A DNA stretch of 64,000 nucleotides. Origin: Halalkalicoccus sp. NIPERK01. Its GTDB lineage: Archaea > Halobacteriota > Halobacteria > Halobacteriales > Halalkalicoccaceae. The notes under the pieces are model-generated. The model was not told the origin of the DNA and ran no database searches. It saw only the letters and a list, made by a program, of their open reading frames with translations. The stretch lies in the NCBI RefSeq assembly GCF_030287405.1, contig NZ_JASVVV010000001.1, positions 372,001 to 436,000 of the forward strand. The letters are read 5' to 3'. Positions 51,046 through 59,436 of this stretch are shown here, piece by piece. Position numbers and translations under genes: made by a program. The number at the start of each line of letters is the position of its first letter. Position 1 is the first letter of the stretch.

Positions 51046-51462
51046 TTACAGTCCCTCCCTGAGGAGGCGTCTGACGTGTCCGGTCGAGTACTCGACGCCG
51101 TACTCCCGCTCGACGTGCTCACCGACCAGTTCCGGCGTCCACTCCTCGCTCTCGTAGCCGCATTCTGCGGGGGAGTGGGCGAGGTCGTCAGCGAGCGATT
51201 CTCGCGCGCTCTCGTCGAGTTTCGGCGGCCGGCCGGGACGCGACTCGTCCTCGAGCGCCCCGTCGATTCCCCTCGTGTCGAACCGATCGAGCCAGTAATA
51301 AAGCGTCGACTTCGGGATCCCGTACAGACGGCACAGTCGGTCGACCGAGTCGCCGTCCTTGTAGGCGAGGGCGACCATCAGACGGCGCACCGCCTTGTGG
51401 TCCCCGGTCCTCGAAAGCGCCTCGCGAAGGTCGTCGGCCGAGACCCCGTCGAGTTTGCCCAT
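51046..51462 (-). CDS. Orphan IS630-type transposase N-terminal HTH protein
   Basis: 138 residues: KAVRRLMVALAYKDGDSVDR and LCRLYGIPKSTLYYWLDRF form the first helix-turn-helix, followed by a linker GRPPKLDESARESLADDL and a second winged helix (WTPELVGEHVEREYGVEYS). This is the DNA-binding half of IS630/Tc1-type transposases. The DDE catalytic domain is missing both in frame and on the far side; the frame ends cleanly at a stop and no terminal inverted repeats are seen. It may be domesticated. It converges with the SMC-like gene (14 bases between stops). Confidence 0.75.
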   Translation of the reverse strand: MGKLDGVSADDLREALSRTGDHKAVRRLMVALAYKDGDSVDRLCRLYGIPKSTLYYWLDRFDTRGIDGALEDESRPGRPPKLDESARESLADDLAHSPAECGYESEEWTPELVGEHVEREYGVEYSTGHVRRLLREGL

Positions 51463-51494
51463 CGAATCACCGTTCGTATTCCAAGTAATTATAT

Positions 51495-52370
51495 TTATTC
51501 GATGGACCGAGTCCCGCTCACGCCGACGCGATCGCCGTCCTCCCAGACGTAAAACCCCTCGCCGGTCTTCTCGCCGAGTTCGCCGGCACGGACCTTCTCC
51601 TTCAGGAGGCGGGGTGGCCGGAACCGCTCGCCGAGTTCCTCACGGAGGTCCTCGAGGAGGGACAGTCGGACGTCGAGACCGGCGACGTCGGTGAGCGCGA
51701 GCGGCCCCCTCGGGTGGCCGTAGCCCAGTTCCATCGCCCGGTCGATGGCCCGCGGGCCCGCGACACCCCGTTCGACCATCCGGATCGCCTCGACGCAGAC
51801 CGCCACCCCGAGCCGAGAGGTCGCAAAGCCGGGCGCGTCGGCGATCACGACCGTCTCCTTTTCGAGGCTCGCGACGAACTCCGCGGCGAACTCGACGGTG
51901 GAGCCGGCCGTCCGCTCGGCGACGACGACCTCGACGAGGTCCGTCAGGTGGATCGGGTCGGTAAAGTGGAGTCCGATCACCCTCGCCGGATCGTCGAGCA
52001 CGCTCGTGATCCTCGTCAGCGATGGCGAGGAAGCGGTGGACGCGATCACTGCCCCGTCGGTGACGCGCTCCGCGTCGGCGATCACGCTCCGTCTCACGTC
52101 TATCCCCCGGGGAACCGCCTCGATAACGAGGTCCGCGCCCGCGACGTCGTCGAGGCCGGCCGTGTCCGCGATCCGTCCGAACGCCCCCTCGTGGCCCGCC
52201 GGAGCGACGTTTTCCCGATCGATGCGTTCCTGAAGGGCCTCGATGGTCCCGCTACCGCTTCGGACGTGCTCTCCCTTGAGGTCGCGAAGCGTCACCTCGT
52301 GGCCCGCTCTCGCGCTCGCCCGTGCGATCCCCCGGCCCATCGCTCCTGCCCCCAGGACGGCGACGTTCAT
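51495..52370 (-). CDS. 3-hydroxyacyl-CoA dehydrogenase
   Basis: 291 residues. Rossmann motif VLGAGAMGRGIARASA (about 5-20), ADLVIEAVPRG, catalytic His and Glu in GLHFTDPIHLTDLVEVV (about 133-149), and the C-terminal helical domain with GVAGPRAIDRAMELGYGHPRGPLALTD. It oxidises L-3-hydroxyacyl-CoA with NAD in beta-oxidation or related acyl-CoA degradation. The initial ATG is at 52370. Single gene, flanked by a 147-base spacer toward the alcohol dehydrogenase gene. The PHA locus 3 kb downstream also handles 3-hydroxyacyl-CoA but uses its own reductase. Confidence 0.92.
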   Translation of the reverse strand: MNVAVLGAGAMGRGIARASARAGHEVTLRDLKGEHVRSGSGTIEALQERIDRENVAPAGHEGAFGRIADTAGLDDVAGADLVIEAVPRGIDVRRSVIADAERVTDGAVIASTASSPSLTRITSVLDDPARVIGLHFTDPIHLTDLVEVVVAERTAGSTVEFAAEFVASLEKETVVIADAPGFATSRLGVAVCVEAIRMVERGVAGPRAIDRAMELGYGHPRGPLALTDVAGLDVRLSLLEDLREELGERFRPPRLLKEKVRAGELGEKTGEGFYVWEDGDRVGVSGTRSIE

Positions 52371-52517
52371 GCCGACTCGCGTGCGCGGCGAGGAGTTAAT
52401 CGTTGTGAACGGCCGCTCTACCGTGGATCTCGCCGTTCGCCGACCGGTTCTCGACGAATATATTTGTTATATTATCACGCACTAAGTAAATCCCATATCG
52501 CTATACGAAATTTCGGG

Positions 52518-53570
52518 TCAGGGCTCGCAGACTTCGATCCCGGTGGTACTGTACCCGTCCATCGCGGCAATCCGGTCGGGCACCCCGTTCAGGGGGACGG
52601 TTCGGGTGACGAGCGCGCCGGGGTCGATCGCACCGCCCTCGACGAAGGCGAGGAGTTCGTCGTACCGGGTCGGGGGCATGCCGCGCGAGCCGAGGAAGTC
52701 GATCTCGCGGCCGACCATCGAATCGGTGGGGAGGGGTATCTCGCCGCGTTCCGCCTCCGTGGTCAGCCCCATCTGGAGGTGCTGGCCGAGGCTCGCGAGA
52801 CAGTCGACGGAGTTCCGACAGGTCTCCGCGATCCCGAGCGCGTCGACGGAGACCGCCGCGCCGCCGTCCGTCCGCTCACGGATCGATCCGGGAACGTCGC
52901 CCTCGCCGTGGACCGTCGCGTGAGCGCCGAGTTCGGTAGCCTTCTGCAAGGCTTGCTCCCGGATGTCGACGGCGAGTACGCGCGCGCCGAGCGCACGGGC
53001 GATCTGTACGGCCGAGAGCCCGACCCCGCCACAGCCGTGGATCGCGACCCAGTCGCCGGGCGCGAGGTCGGCGCGGTGGGCGAGCCCGTGGTAGGCGGTC
53101 ATGTACCGACAGCCGAGCGCGGCCGCCGCGCTCGCGGAGAGGCCGTCCGGGAGTTCGGTGAGGTTGTAGTCGGCGTGGGGTACGGCGACCCGATCCGCGA
53201 ACGCGCCCTGTCCTGCGGGTTCGAACCCAAGCGCGATCCCGTCGTCACACACGTTCCCGTGGCCGTTTCGACACCGGGGACAGGTGCCGTCGCCGAGGCT
53301 GAACGGCACCGCTACTCGATCCCCCTCCCGGAGGGTTTCGACCCGATCGCCCACCTCGACGACGGTCCCTGCGGGTTCGTGGCCGAGGATCTGGCCCTCG
53401 GGTGGGACGTCGTCGACCCACTCGCCGTGGCCCTTCCAGGCGTGCCAGTCCGACCGGCAGATCCCGCAGGCCTCCACCTCGACGACCACGCCGTCGGGAT
53501 CGGGGTCGGGTTCCGGGACGTCTCGCACCGCGAGCGGTTCCCCGTAGCTCTCGAGAACGACTGCGCGCAT
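52518..53570 (-). CDS. Zinc-dependent alcohol dehydrogenase (MDR family)
   Basis: 350 residues from MRAVVLESYG at 53570. Catalytic zinc ligands are in CGICRSDWH (Cys about 36) and GHEPAG (His about 64, Glu); four structural-zinc cysteines are expected, though only CPRC..HGNVC is seen (about 97-108), so one ligand may be replaced. The coenzyme site is GCGGVGLSAVQIA (about 178-190). The enzyme oxidises alcohols or reduces aldehydes using NAD(P). Substrate not decided. A divergent 2Fe-2S ferredoxin gene lies 80 bases away. Confidence 0.88.
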   Translation of the reverse strand: MRAVVLESYGEPLAVRDVPEPDPDPDGVVVEVEACGICRSDWHAWKGHGEWVDDVPPEGQILGHEPAGTVVEVGDRVETLREGDRVAVPFSLGDGTCPRCRNGHGNVCDDGIALGFEPAGQGAFADRVAVPHADYNLTELPDGLSASAAAALGCRYMTAYHGLAHRADLAPGDWVAIHGCGGVGLSAVQIARALGARVLAVDIREQALQKATELGAHATVHGEGDVPGSIRERTDGGAAVSVDALGIAETCRNSVDCLASLGQHLQMGLTTEAERGEIPLPTDSMVGREIDFLGSRGMPPTRYDELLAFVEGGAIDPGALVTRTVPLNGVPDRIAAMDGYSTTGIEVCEP

Positions 53571-53650
53571 GACCCTCCCGAGGGGTGCGAGCCATACCAA
53601 CGCACCGATCCCGGGCCAACCGTTTTGCCGACGGCCGTCGTATGCGAACC

Positions 53651-53971
53651 ATGCCCACGATAAGCTACGAGGGCGAGCGTATCGAGTGCGAGGCGGGTGA
53701 CGAACTCCGCGAGACCCTCCTCGAGGCGGGGCTCTCGCCGCACAACGGCGCGGCGAACTACGCGAACTGCGGCGGCCGGGCGGTCTGTGGGACCTGCGCG
53801 GTCGAGGTCGACGGGGCCGTGAGCGAGATGGGCGAGAAGGAGCGAAAACGGCTCTCGAAGTGGCCCCACGACCTCGAGTCGGGTCTCAGGCTGGCGTGTC
53901 AGACCCACGTCGAGGGGGACGTCGAGGTCACGAAACACGGCGGCTTCTGGGGCCAGAAGACCGATCAGTGA
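53651..53971 (+). CDS. 2Fe-2S ferredoxin
   Basis: 106 residues. Ligand pattern CGGRAVCGTC (Cys at about 41, 46 and 49) and a distant Cys in LACQ (about 84), as in plant/adrenodoxin-type [2Fe-2S] ferredoxins. It lacks the acidic N-terminal insert of the major halobacterial ferredoxin, so it is probably a dedicated electron carrier. Start MPTISYEGER at 53651. The last seven bases overlap the stop region of the convergent ABC ATPase gene. Confidence 0.9.
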   Translation: MPTISYEGERIECEAGDELRETLLEAGLSPHNGAANYANCGGRAVCGTCAVEVDGAVSEMGEKERKRLSKWPHDLESGLRLACQTHVEGDVEVTKHGGFWGQKTDQ

Positions 53972-55122
53972 TCCTCGGTCGGGAACCACGCCAGGTCGTG
54001 TGCGGCGGCGAGTTCCACGGTCACGGGCGTGTCGAGCGAGACGCGCTCGGCGTGGTTGTGCATCGCCTCGACCACGTCGCCGTTCTCGAGTTCGACCCGG
54101 TAGAGGACCGTCGGCCCGAGGTACCGCCGATAGGTCACCCGTCCGTCTGCCTGGCTTCCCTCGCGCTCCTCGCTCTCGTCGGCGGGGCGGACGAGCACGT
54201 CGTCCGGACGAACGAGCACGTCGATCCGCGTGCGGTCGTACTCGGGGGCGAGGCCGTGGATCCGATCGCGGCCGACTGTTCCGAGCGCCGTCTCGACGAC
54301 GTCGTCCGAGACGTATCCCGAGAGGAAGCTGGCGTGGCCGAGGAAGCCCGCGACGAACCGTGACTCGGGGTGCTGGAACACGTCCTCGGGGCGGCCGACC
54401 TGCATCACCGTCCCCTCGTTCATCACGGCGACGCGATCCGAGATCGACATCGCCTCCTCCTGGTCGTGGGTCACCGAGATTCCCGTGACGCCCGCCTCCT
54501 TGAGGATGCGTCGGACCTCCTCGCGCATCTCCACCCGGAGGTCGACGTCGAGGTTCGAGAACGGTTCGTCGAGCAGGAGGATCTCGGGTTCGGGCGCGAG
54601 CGAGCGCGCGAGCGCGATGCGCTGTTTCTGCCCGCCCGAGAGTTCGCTCGGTTTGCTGTCGGCGTGATCCGCGAGGCCGACGAGGTCGAGCAGTTCCCCG
54701 ACGCGCTCGTCCCGTTCCGCCTCGGTTCGGTCCGCCAATCCGAACGCGACGTTCTCGGCTGCGCTCATGTGGGGAAACAGCGCGAAACTCTGGAAGACGA
54801 TGCCGATGTCCCGTCCCTCGGGTTCGACGGAGGCCATCGAGTCGGCGACGGTCTCGTCCCCGACGCGGATCTCGCCGTCGTCGGGGCGTTCGAGCCCCGC
54901 GATCAGCCGCAGGGTGGTCGTCTTCCCGCAGCCCGACGGCCCGAGCAGGGTGAGGAGTTCACCCTCCCGGACCGACAGCGAGAGCTCCGAGACCGCCCGT
55001 TCGTCGCCGTAGCGCTTGGAGATCTCGTCGAGTTCCAGGACCGCCTCGCTCCCGGAGTCGGTTTCCGCACGATCCGTCCGTGTCCGTCGCGTCTGTTCGA
55101 CGCGGAGTCCGTCAGTTGCCAT
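53965..55122 (-). CDS. ABC transporter ATP-binding protein, iron/thiamine (FbpC/CUT) type
   Basis: 385 residues. Walker A GPSGCGKTTT (about 59-68), Q-loop FQSFALFP, signature LSGGQKQR (about 160-167), Walker B ILLLDEP, switch His in VTHDQEEA, then a C-terminal TOBE domain (about 300-380; VRPDDVLV). The closest types are Fe3+ (FbpC) and related importers. The expected permease and substrate-binding genes are absent on both sides; they may be elsewhere. DtxR-like palindromes 260-375 bases upstream (55384-55399, 55482-55497) suggest iron control, fitting an iron importer. Confidence 0.85.
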   Translation of the reverse strand: MATDGLRVEQTRRTRTDRAETDSGSEAVLELDEISKRYGDERAVSELSLSVREGELLTLLGPSGCGKTTTLRLIAGLERPDDGEIRVGDETVADSMASVEPEGRDIGIVFQSFALFPHMSAAENVAFGLADRTEAERDERVGELLDLVGLADHADSKPSELSGGQKQRIALARSLAPEPEILLLDEPFSNLDVDLRVEMREEVRRILKEAGVTGISVTHDQEEAMSISDRVAVMNEGTVMQVGRPEDVFQHPESRFVAGFLGHASFLSGYVSDDVVETALGTVGRDRIHGLAPEYDRTRIDVLVRPDDVLVRPADESEEREGSQADGRVTYRRYLGPTVLYRVELENGDVVEAMHNHAERVSLDTPVTVELAAAHDLAWFPTEDH

Positions 55123-55362
55123 CGTCTCCCTCCTCCCCGGGTCGAACCGAGCGTCCCGGGACCGCGGGCGTCGAGACGCCCGTCGGGCGCGAGAGATGCG
55201 CCGCGGGCGGTCGTACCGTCCTCGACCTCGCTCGTGCGGGGGCGGCCCCGACGAGCGTCGTAATCGGTCCGGGGGGCGTCGGCGCTACCGACCGCCCCCC
55301 GAGCGTCCCCGTCGGCGCTGCCGACGCGTCGATCGTCGATGGGTTCTCGCTCACGCTCGGCA

Positions 55363-55422
55363 CTGTAGTAGACCGCCCGGGGTTTTAGGTGTTCCTAAAG
55401 CTTCTCGGACGGTCTACTACAG
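55363..55422. repeat. 13-bp inverted repeat surrounding a DtxR-like palindrome
   Basis: CTGTAGTAGACCG (55363-55375) and its exact complement CGGTCTACTACAG (55410-55422). Its centre (55392.5) nearly coincides with that of the inner palindrome at 55384-55399 (55391.5), so the two are concentric. Confidence 0.65.
55384..55399. promoter_or_regulatory. DtxR/IdeR-like box 1, TTTAGG-TGTT-CCTAAA
   Basis: A perfect 6+6 palindrome resembling the archaeal and bacterial DtxR-family operator (TTAGGn4-5CCTAA). It lies upstream of the iron-type ABC ATPase gene on the minus strand. Confidence 0.6.
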
Positions 55423-55481
55423 CGCCAAGCGATCGATGCCGACCGTCCGAGGCCCGGATCGGACTCGTCGGATCGGCCTGT

Positions 55482-55497
55482 TTTAGGGCAGCCTAAA
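55482..55497. promoter_or_regulatory. DtxR/IdeR-like box 2, TTTAGG-GCAG-CCTAAA
   Basis: Second perfect palindrome of identical arm sequence and spacing, 98 bases from box 1. It may act on the divergent transcript toward phaR, on the ABC ATPase, or both. Confidence 0.6.
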
Positions 55498-55611
55498 GAC
55501 GGGGCGGCTGAGACCGGCGACCCGGACTATTCGGACCTTGATGGTAACAGATGGTTCTGAATGGTTTTCAACGGCAACACTTATGTCCGTGTGGCTCCTT
55601 CGATCGAGTAG

Positions 55612-55941
55612 ATGACGAACGACGCCGACGAGATGTGGTGGCCGCCTGCGATGTTCGCGGATCAGCTGCAGGAGGCGAGCGAGGAGGCTGTCGAGCAGCA
55701 GCGGAAGTTGTTCGCACAGTGGATGTCGGGGATGAACCCGACCGGCGCTCGAAACATGGGCGGGCTGTCGCAGCTCTCGGCGATGAGCATGGGAGCGGCG
55801 GCGTTCAAGACGCGCGTCCAGAGCGGCGGGCGGATCTCCATTCCCGACGCGGAACGAGAGGCGCTCGGAATCGACGAGGGCGATATCGTCCAGACGATCG
55901 TCATCCCCCTCGACACCAACAGGAACTCCAACGATGACTGA
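55612..55941 (+). CDS. phaR: PHA granule-associated AbrB-domain regulator, PhaR-like
   Basis: 109 residues. The N-terminal half (DEMWWPPAMFADQLQEASEE and on) is an amphipathic helix that could bind granules; the C-terminal 50 residues (GGRISIPDAEREALGIDEGD) form an AbrB/SpoVT swapped-hairpin DNA-binding domain. In Haloferax mediterranei PhaR binds the phaRP promoter and granules and controls PHA accumulation. Here it is the first gene of the PHA operon, which supports the call. Its last 8 bases overlap the start of phaP. Confidence 0.85.
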   Translation: MTNDADEMWWPPAMFADQLQEASEEAVEQQRKLFAQWMSGMNPTGARNMGGLSQLSAMSMGAAAFKTRVQSGGRISIPDAEREALGIDEGDIVQTIVIPLDTNRNSNDD

Positions 55942-56401
55942 CACACTCATGACCCCGATGTTCGACGCACAGCGCACGATGATCAACCAGAGCAACGAGA
56001 CGTTTAAGCGCGGCCTCAAGCTCCAGCACGACGCCTTCGAGGCGTTCCGCGGCACCTTCGACACGCAGAAGTCGACCCAGCGCCGCAACGTCGAGGCGAC
56101 CCAGCGGGCGGTCGACAGCTACTTCGAGGCGATCGAGGACGCCGGCGGCGACGCGATGGGCGTCCGCGAGGTCCACGAGGCGATCGACGAGCAGTTCGCG
56201 GCCTTCCTCGACCTCCACGAGCAGTCGTGGGACGCCTTCGAGCAGCTCGCCGAGGAGAACGCCGAGGCCTACGACGAGTTCGTCTCGCAGCTCGAATCGA
56301 TGGCGGACGATTCGACCGAGATGGCCGTCGAGGCCAGCCAGCAGGCCGAGGAGCAGACCGAGATCGCGATCGAGTCCGCCGAGGACGCGGTCGAGCAGTA
56401 A
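55934..56401 (+). CDS. phaP: Phasin-like PHA granule protein PhaP
   Basis: 155 residues, nearly all helical and acidic, with no membrane segment: MTDTLMTPMFDAQRTMINQS followed by long amphipathic heptads and ending AEEQTEIAIESAEDAVEQ. The composition and position between phaR and phaE match haloarchaeal PhaP, which coats granules and sets their size and number. No catalytic motif. It overlaps phaR by 8 bases, so translation is coupled. Confidence 0.85.
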   Translation: MTDTLMTPMFDAQRTMINQSNETFKRGLKLQHDAFEAFRGTFDTQKSTQRRNVEATQRAVDSYFEAIEDAGGDAMGVREVHEAIDEQFAAFLDLHEQSWDAFEQLAEENAEAYDEFVSQLESMADDSTEMAVEASQQAEEQTEIAIESAEDAVEQ

Positions 56402-56444
56402 GCAGTCGCCCACCTTTTTAATACCAGAACCCTCAGTACACACC

Positions 56445-57008
56445 ATGACAGAGATGAACCCCCCGATGGCGGACGCCGAGCAGTGGAACGAGTTTATGCA
56501 GTCGATGAACGACCAGTTCGCCCGGTCGCTCGAACAGAACGTCGAGGCGCAGGCCTCGTTCGTCGAGTCGTGGGTCGAGGCCGTCGAGGAGTCGACGGAC
56601 CCCGAGCGCTTCGAAGAGGGCGCTGAGGGTTACGCGAACGCGTACGCGACGTGGATGGACGCCTCCCAGCGGGCCTACGAGCGCTCGATGGACATGGTCT
56701 CGGGCGAGGACGTCCAGCCCGAGGAGTTCCGCGACATCTGGCTCAACGCCGCGAACGAGGCGTTCAAGGACGTCACCGACACCACGGCGTTCGCCGCCGC
56801 GACCGGCAAGACCGTCGAGGAAGCGCTTGACTACCGCCAGGAGATCGACGAGATGGCCGACGAGACGCTGCACAACCTCGGGTTCGCCACCAAGAACGAC
56901 GTCCAGGAGGTCGGCGAGCGCCTGATCGAACTCGAACGCCGCCAGCACGCCGTCGAGAACAAGCTCGATACGGTCATCGAGCACCTCGAGGGCGAGGACG
57001 AGGAATGA
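56445..57008 (+). CDS. phaE: PHA synthase subunit PhaE
   Basis: 187 residues, helical, shorter than bacterial PhaE (about 350) as in other haloarchaea. Conserved text includes [20 protein letters not shown] (about 64-83) and [13 protein letters not shown]. The C-terminal helix ([20 protein letters not shown]) is a coiled coil that likely packs on PhaC. It starts 43 bases after phaP and its stop overlaps the phaC start (ATGA). PhaE is required for class III synthase activity. Confidence 0.87.
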   Translation: MTEMNPPMADAEQWNEFMQSMNDQFARSLEQNVEAQASFVESWVEAVEESTDPERFEEGAEGYANAYATWMDASQRAYERSMDMVSGEDVQPEEFRDIWLNAANEAFKDVTDTTAFAAATGKTVEEALDYRQEIDEMADETLHNLGFATKNDVQEVGERLIELERRQHAVENKLDTVIEHLEGEDEE

Positions 57009-58459
57009 CGACGAACCCCTTCACCGTGGGTTTCGACCTGTACCGTCAGAGCTGGGAGCGGGCGGCGGAGACCATCGAGAAGAGCACCGAGTCGCCCGAA
57101 CAACTCGAACAGATGGCGGAAGTCGAGGTCGGGGGGACGCCCAGCGAGGTCGTCTACACCGAGAACAAGCTCGAACTCCTCCATTATGAATCCCAGACCG
57201 AGGAGCAACACGACGTCCCCATCCTCATCGTCTACGCGCTGATCAACAAGCCGTACATCCTCGACCTCCAGCCCGATCGGAGCGTCATCCGCACCCTCCT
57301 CGAGAACGGGTTCGACGTCTACATGATCGACTGGAACGAGCCCTCGACGATGGACGCGGGCCTCACGCTCGAGGACTACGTCGATCGCTACATCGACAAC
57401 TGCGTCGACGTGGTGCGCGAGCGATCCGAGCAGGACTCGATCAACGTCCTCGGCTACTGTATGGGCGGGACGATGAGCGTGATGTACGCCGCGCTCCACC
57501 CGGAGAAAGTGCGGAATTTGGGCCTGATGGCCGCCGGGCTGTGCTTTACGGGCACGGGCGGCGTCCTCGAGCAGTGGGGCGACGAGGAGCACTACTCGCC
57601 CGGCACGGTGACGGACGCCTTCGGGAACGTCCCCGCTGACTTCCTCGACATCGGCTTCGCGGTGATGGACCCCGTCCAGAACTTCCTCACGAAGTACGTC
57701 CAGCTGTACGACAACATCGAGAACGAGGAGTTCGTCGAGAACTTCGCGCGCATGGAGCGCTGGATCGGCGACGGGATCGACGTCGCCGGGGAGACCTACG
57801 AGCAGTTCCTCGTCGACATCTACCAGCAGAACAAGCTCGCGGAGAACGAGCTCTATATTGGCGACAAACACGTCGACCTCTCGAAGGTGGACATGCCGCT
57901 GTTGCAGATCGTCGGCGAGTACGACCACCTGATCCCGCCGGAGGCCTCGAAACCGTTCAACGAACTCGCCGCGAGCGAGGACACCGAGGTCATGGAGTTC
58001 CCGACGGGCCACATCGGCCTCTCGGTCTCCTCGAAGTCCCACGCCGAACTCTGGCCGCGGGTCTGTGAGTGGTACGCCGAGCGCTCGGTGACGGACGAGG
58101 AGGAGCCCGAACCCGAAGCGGAGGCGGTCACCGAACCCGAAGAGCCCGACGCCGCCCTCGCGGAGGACGTCGCGGGCGACGAGACCGGCACCGACGAGGA
58201 CCACACCGTCGCGGAAGACGGAGAGTCGACCGACGAAGCCGGCGAGGAAGACGACGGCGCGAACGCCGAGGGGGCCGACCTCGAGACGATCACCGGTATC
58301 GGCCCCACCTTCGCCGAACGGCTCCGGGACGCCGGTGTTTCGACCGTCGAGGCGCTGGCGCAGTCCGACCCCGACGACCTCGCCGAGCGCATCGAGGTCT
58401 CGTCGCCCCAGTCGGTCGAGGACTGGGTCGACGAGGCGACCGATCGCGTCGAGGAGTGA
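57005..58459 (+). CDS. phaC: Class III PHA synthase PhaC with C-terminal helix-hairpin-helix extension
   Basis: 484 residues. The alpha/beta-hydrolase core (about 40-360) has the lipase-like box GYCMGG with nucleophile Cys152, Asp307 in GEYDHLIPP and His336 in TGHIGLS, the PHA synthase triad. It polymerises (R)-3-hydroxyacyl-CoA. After residue 363 comes an acidic linker of about 60 residues and then a helix-hairpin-helix module ([20 protein letters not shown], about 429-448), not part of bacterial PhaC. Such C-terminal extensions occur in haloarchaeal synthases; DNA or RNA contact by the HhH is inference. Confidence 0.93.
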   Translation: MTTNPFTVGFDLYRQSWERAAETIEKSTESPEQLEQMAEVEVGGTPSEVVYTENKLELLHYESQTEEQHDVPILIVYALINKPYILDLQPDRSVIRTLLENGFDVYMIDWNEPSTMDAGLTLEDYVDRYIDNCVDVVRERSEQDSINVLGYCMGGTMSVMYAALHPEKVRNLGLMAAGLCFTGTGGVLEQWGDEEHYSPGTVTDAFGNVPADFLDIGFAVMDPVQNFLTKYVQLYDNIENEEFVENFARMERWIGDGIDVAGETYEQFLVDIYQQNKLAENELYIGDKHVDLSKVDMPLLQIVGEYDHLIPPEASKPFNELAASEDTEVMEFPTGHIGLSVSSKSHAELWPRVCEWYAERSVTDEEEPEPEAEAVTEPEEPDAALAEDVAGDETGTDEDHTVAEDGESTDEAGEEDDGANAEGADLETITGIGPTFAERLRDAGVSTVEALAQSDPDDLAERIEVSSPQSVEDWVDEATDRVEE

Positions 58460-58594
58460 CGGTTCGCCCCGACAGTTCGCTTCCGTCGTTCGGTTGATCC
58501 CCGATCCCGTGATCGCTCTCTTTGGTGGGACAACATTTAGGTAGGCGCGATAACGTGTATCACTCGGAGCGGACCGGCCGCCTCCGAGGAAACC

Positions 58595-59338
58595 ATGGGA
58601 CTCGAAGACCGCACCTGTCTGATCACAGGATCGTCGAGAGGGATCGGCCGCGGCATCGCGGAGGAGCTCGCCAACGAGGGGGCAAACGTCGCGATCAACT
58701 ACCGGGCGTCGTCGGGCGCGGCCGAAGAGGTCGTCGACGGGATTCAGACGGCGGGCGGGTCCGCGATGGCCACGCAGGCGGACGTCACCGACGAGGCGGA
58801 GGTCGCGGCGATGCACGAGGAGATCGACGACGCCTTCGGCTCCGTCGACATCCTCGTCAACAACGCCGGGATCAACGTCGACACGCTCTTCTCGGAGATG
58901 ACGCGTGCGGAGTGGGATCGCGTCATCGAGGTCGACCTGACGGGCGCGTTCGTCTGCACCAAGGAGTTCTTCGACGACATCGCCGTCGCCGACGAGGGGC
59001 GACTCATCAACATCTCCTCGGTGGTCGGCAAACAGGGTAACCTCGGCCAGGCCAACTACGCCGCCGCCAAGAGCGGGATGTTCGGGCTGACCCGCACGCT
59101 CGCGCTCGAACTCGCTGACAGCGGCTCGACCGCCAACTGCGTCGCCCCCGGGTTCACCGAGACCGAGATGGTCCAGGGGATTCCCGAGCGGGTGCGCGAG
59201 CGGATCCAGTCGCAGATCCCGCTCGGGCGCTTCGCCACCATCGAGGAGATCGCCTGTGTCGTCTCGTTCATCGCGAGCCCCGAAGCGTCGTACATCACCG
59301 GCGAGGTGCTCGACGTCAACGGCGGCATGGACCTGTAA
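58595..59338 (+). CDS. phaB: Short-chain reductase, acetoacetyl-CoA reductase (PhaB/FabG) type
   Basis: 247 residues of the classical SDR type: nucleotide motif TGSSRGIGRG (about 11-20), NNAG at about 89-92, catalytic Ser in NISSVVGKQG, and YAAAKSG with Tyr and Lys. The Asn-Tyr near residue 37 (INYRAS) fits NADPH use in haloarchaeal FabG1/PhaB proteins. It converts acetoacetyl-CoA to (R)-3-hydroxybutyryl-CoA for PhaC. It follows phaC by 135 bases on the same strand, inside the PHA locus. Confidence 0.87.
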   Translation: MGLEDRTCLITGSSRGIGRGIAEELANEGANVAINYRASSGAAEEVVDGIQTAGGSAMATQADVTDEAEVAAMHEEIDDAFGSVDILVNNAGINVDTLFSEMTRAEWDRVIEVDLTGAFVCTKEFFDDIAVADEGRLINISSVVGKQGNLGQANYAAAKSGMFGLTRTLALELADSGSTANCVAPGFTETEMVQGIPERVRERIQSQIPLGRFATIEEIACVVSFIASPEASYITGEVLDVNGGMDL

Positions 59339-59436
59339 CCACCTGGTGTGTTCGGGGCGATCCGATCGGTCGAACGTCCCGTCGAACGGCCGTGGCATAA
59401 CATAGCAGATATAGTCCTCCCGTGTGAGCAGTCAGT

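Larger units (their letters stand above)
55123..55611. promoter_or_regulatory. Large regulatory spacer with two DtxR-like boxes
   Basis: 489 bases between the divergent ABC ATPase and phaR genes. No gene is convincing; a Pro-rich frame on the minus strand (55112-55363) overlaps the ATPase start and has no homologous look. The spacer holds two TTTAGG-n4-CCTAAA palindromes and a 13-bp inverted repeat. Near the right end two copies of ATGGTTNTNAA (55550-55571) precede the TATA-like ACTTATG (55579-55585) and the phaR start at 55612. Confidence 0.5.

Noticed and set aside
41046-51462. A complete insertion sequence around the HTH protein or recombinase
   Set aside because: I could not find terminal inverted repeats with flanking target-site duplications, nor a DDE domain.
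55112-55363. An 83-codon Pro-rich frame ahead of the ABC ATPase gene
   Set aside because: GTG start, low-complexity Pro/Arg text, overlaps the ATPase start and has no homologous look. A leader peptide cannot be excluded.
56831-59398. An 855-codon open frame antisense to phaE, phaC and phaB
   Set aside because: Covers three clearly coding genes on the other strand and has no family signature.
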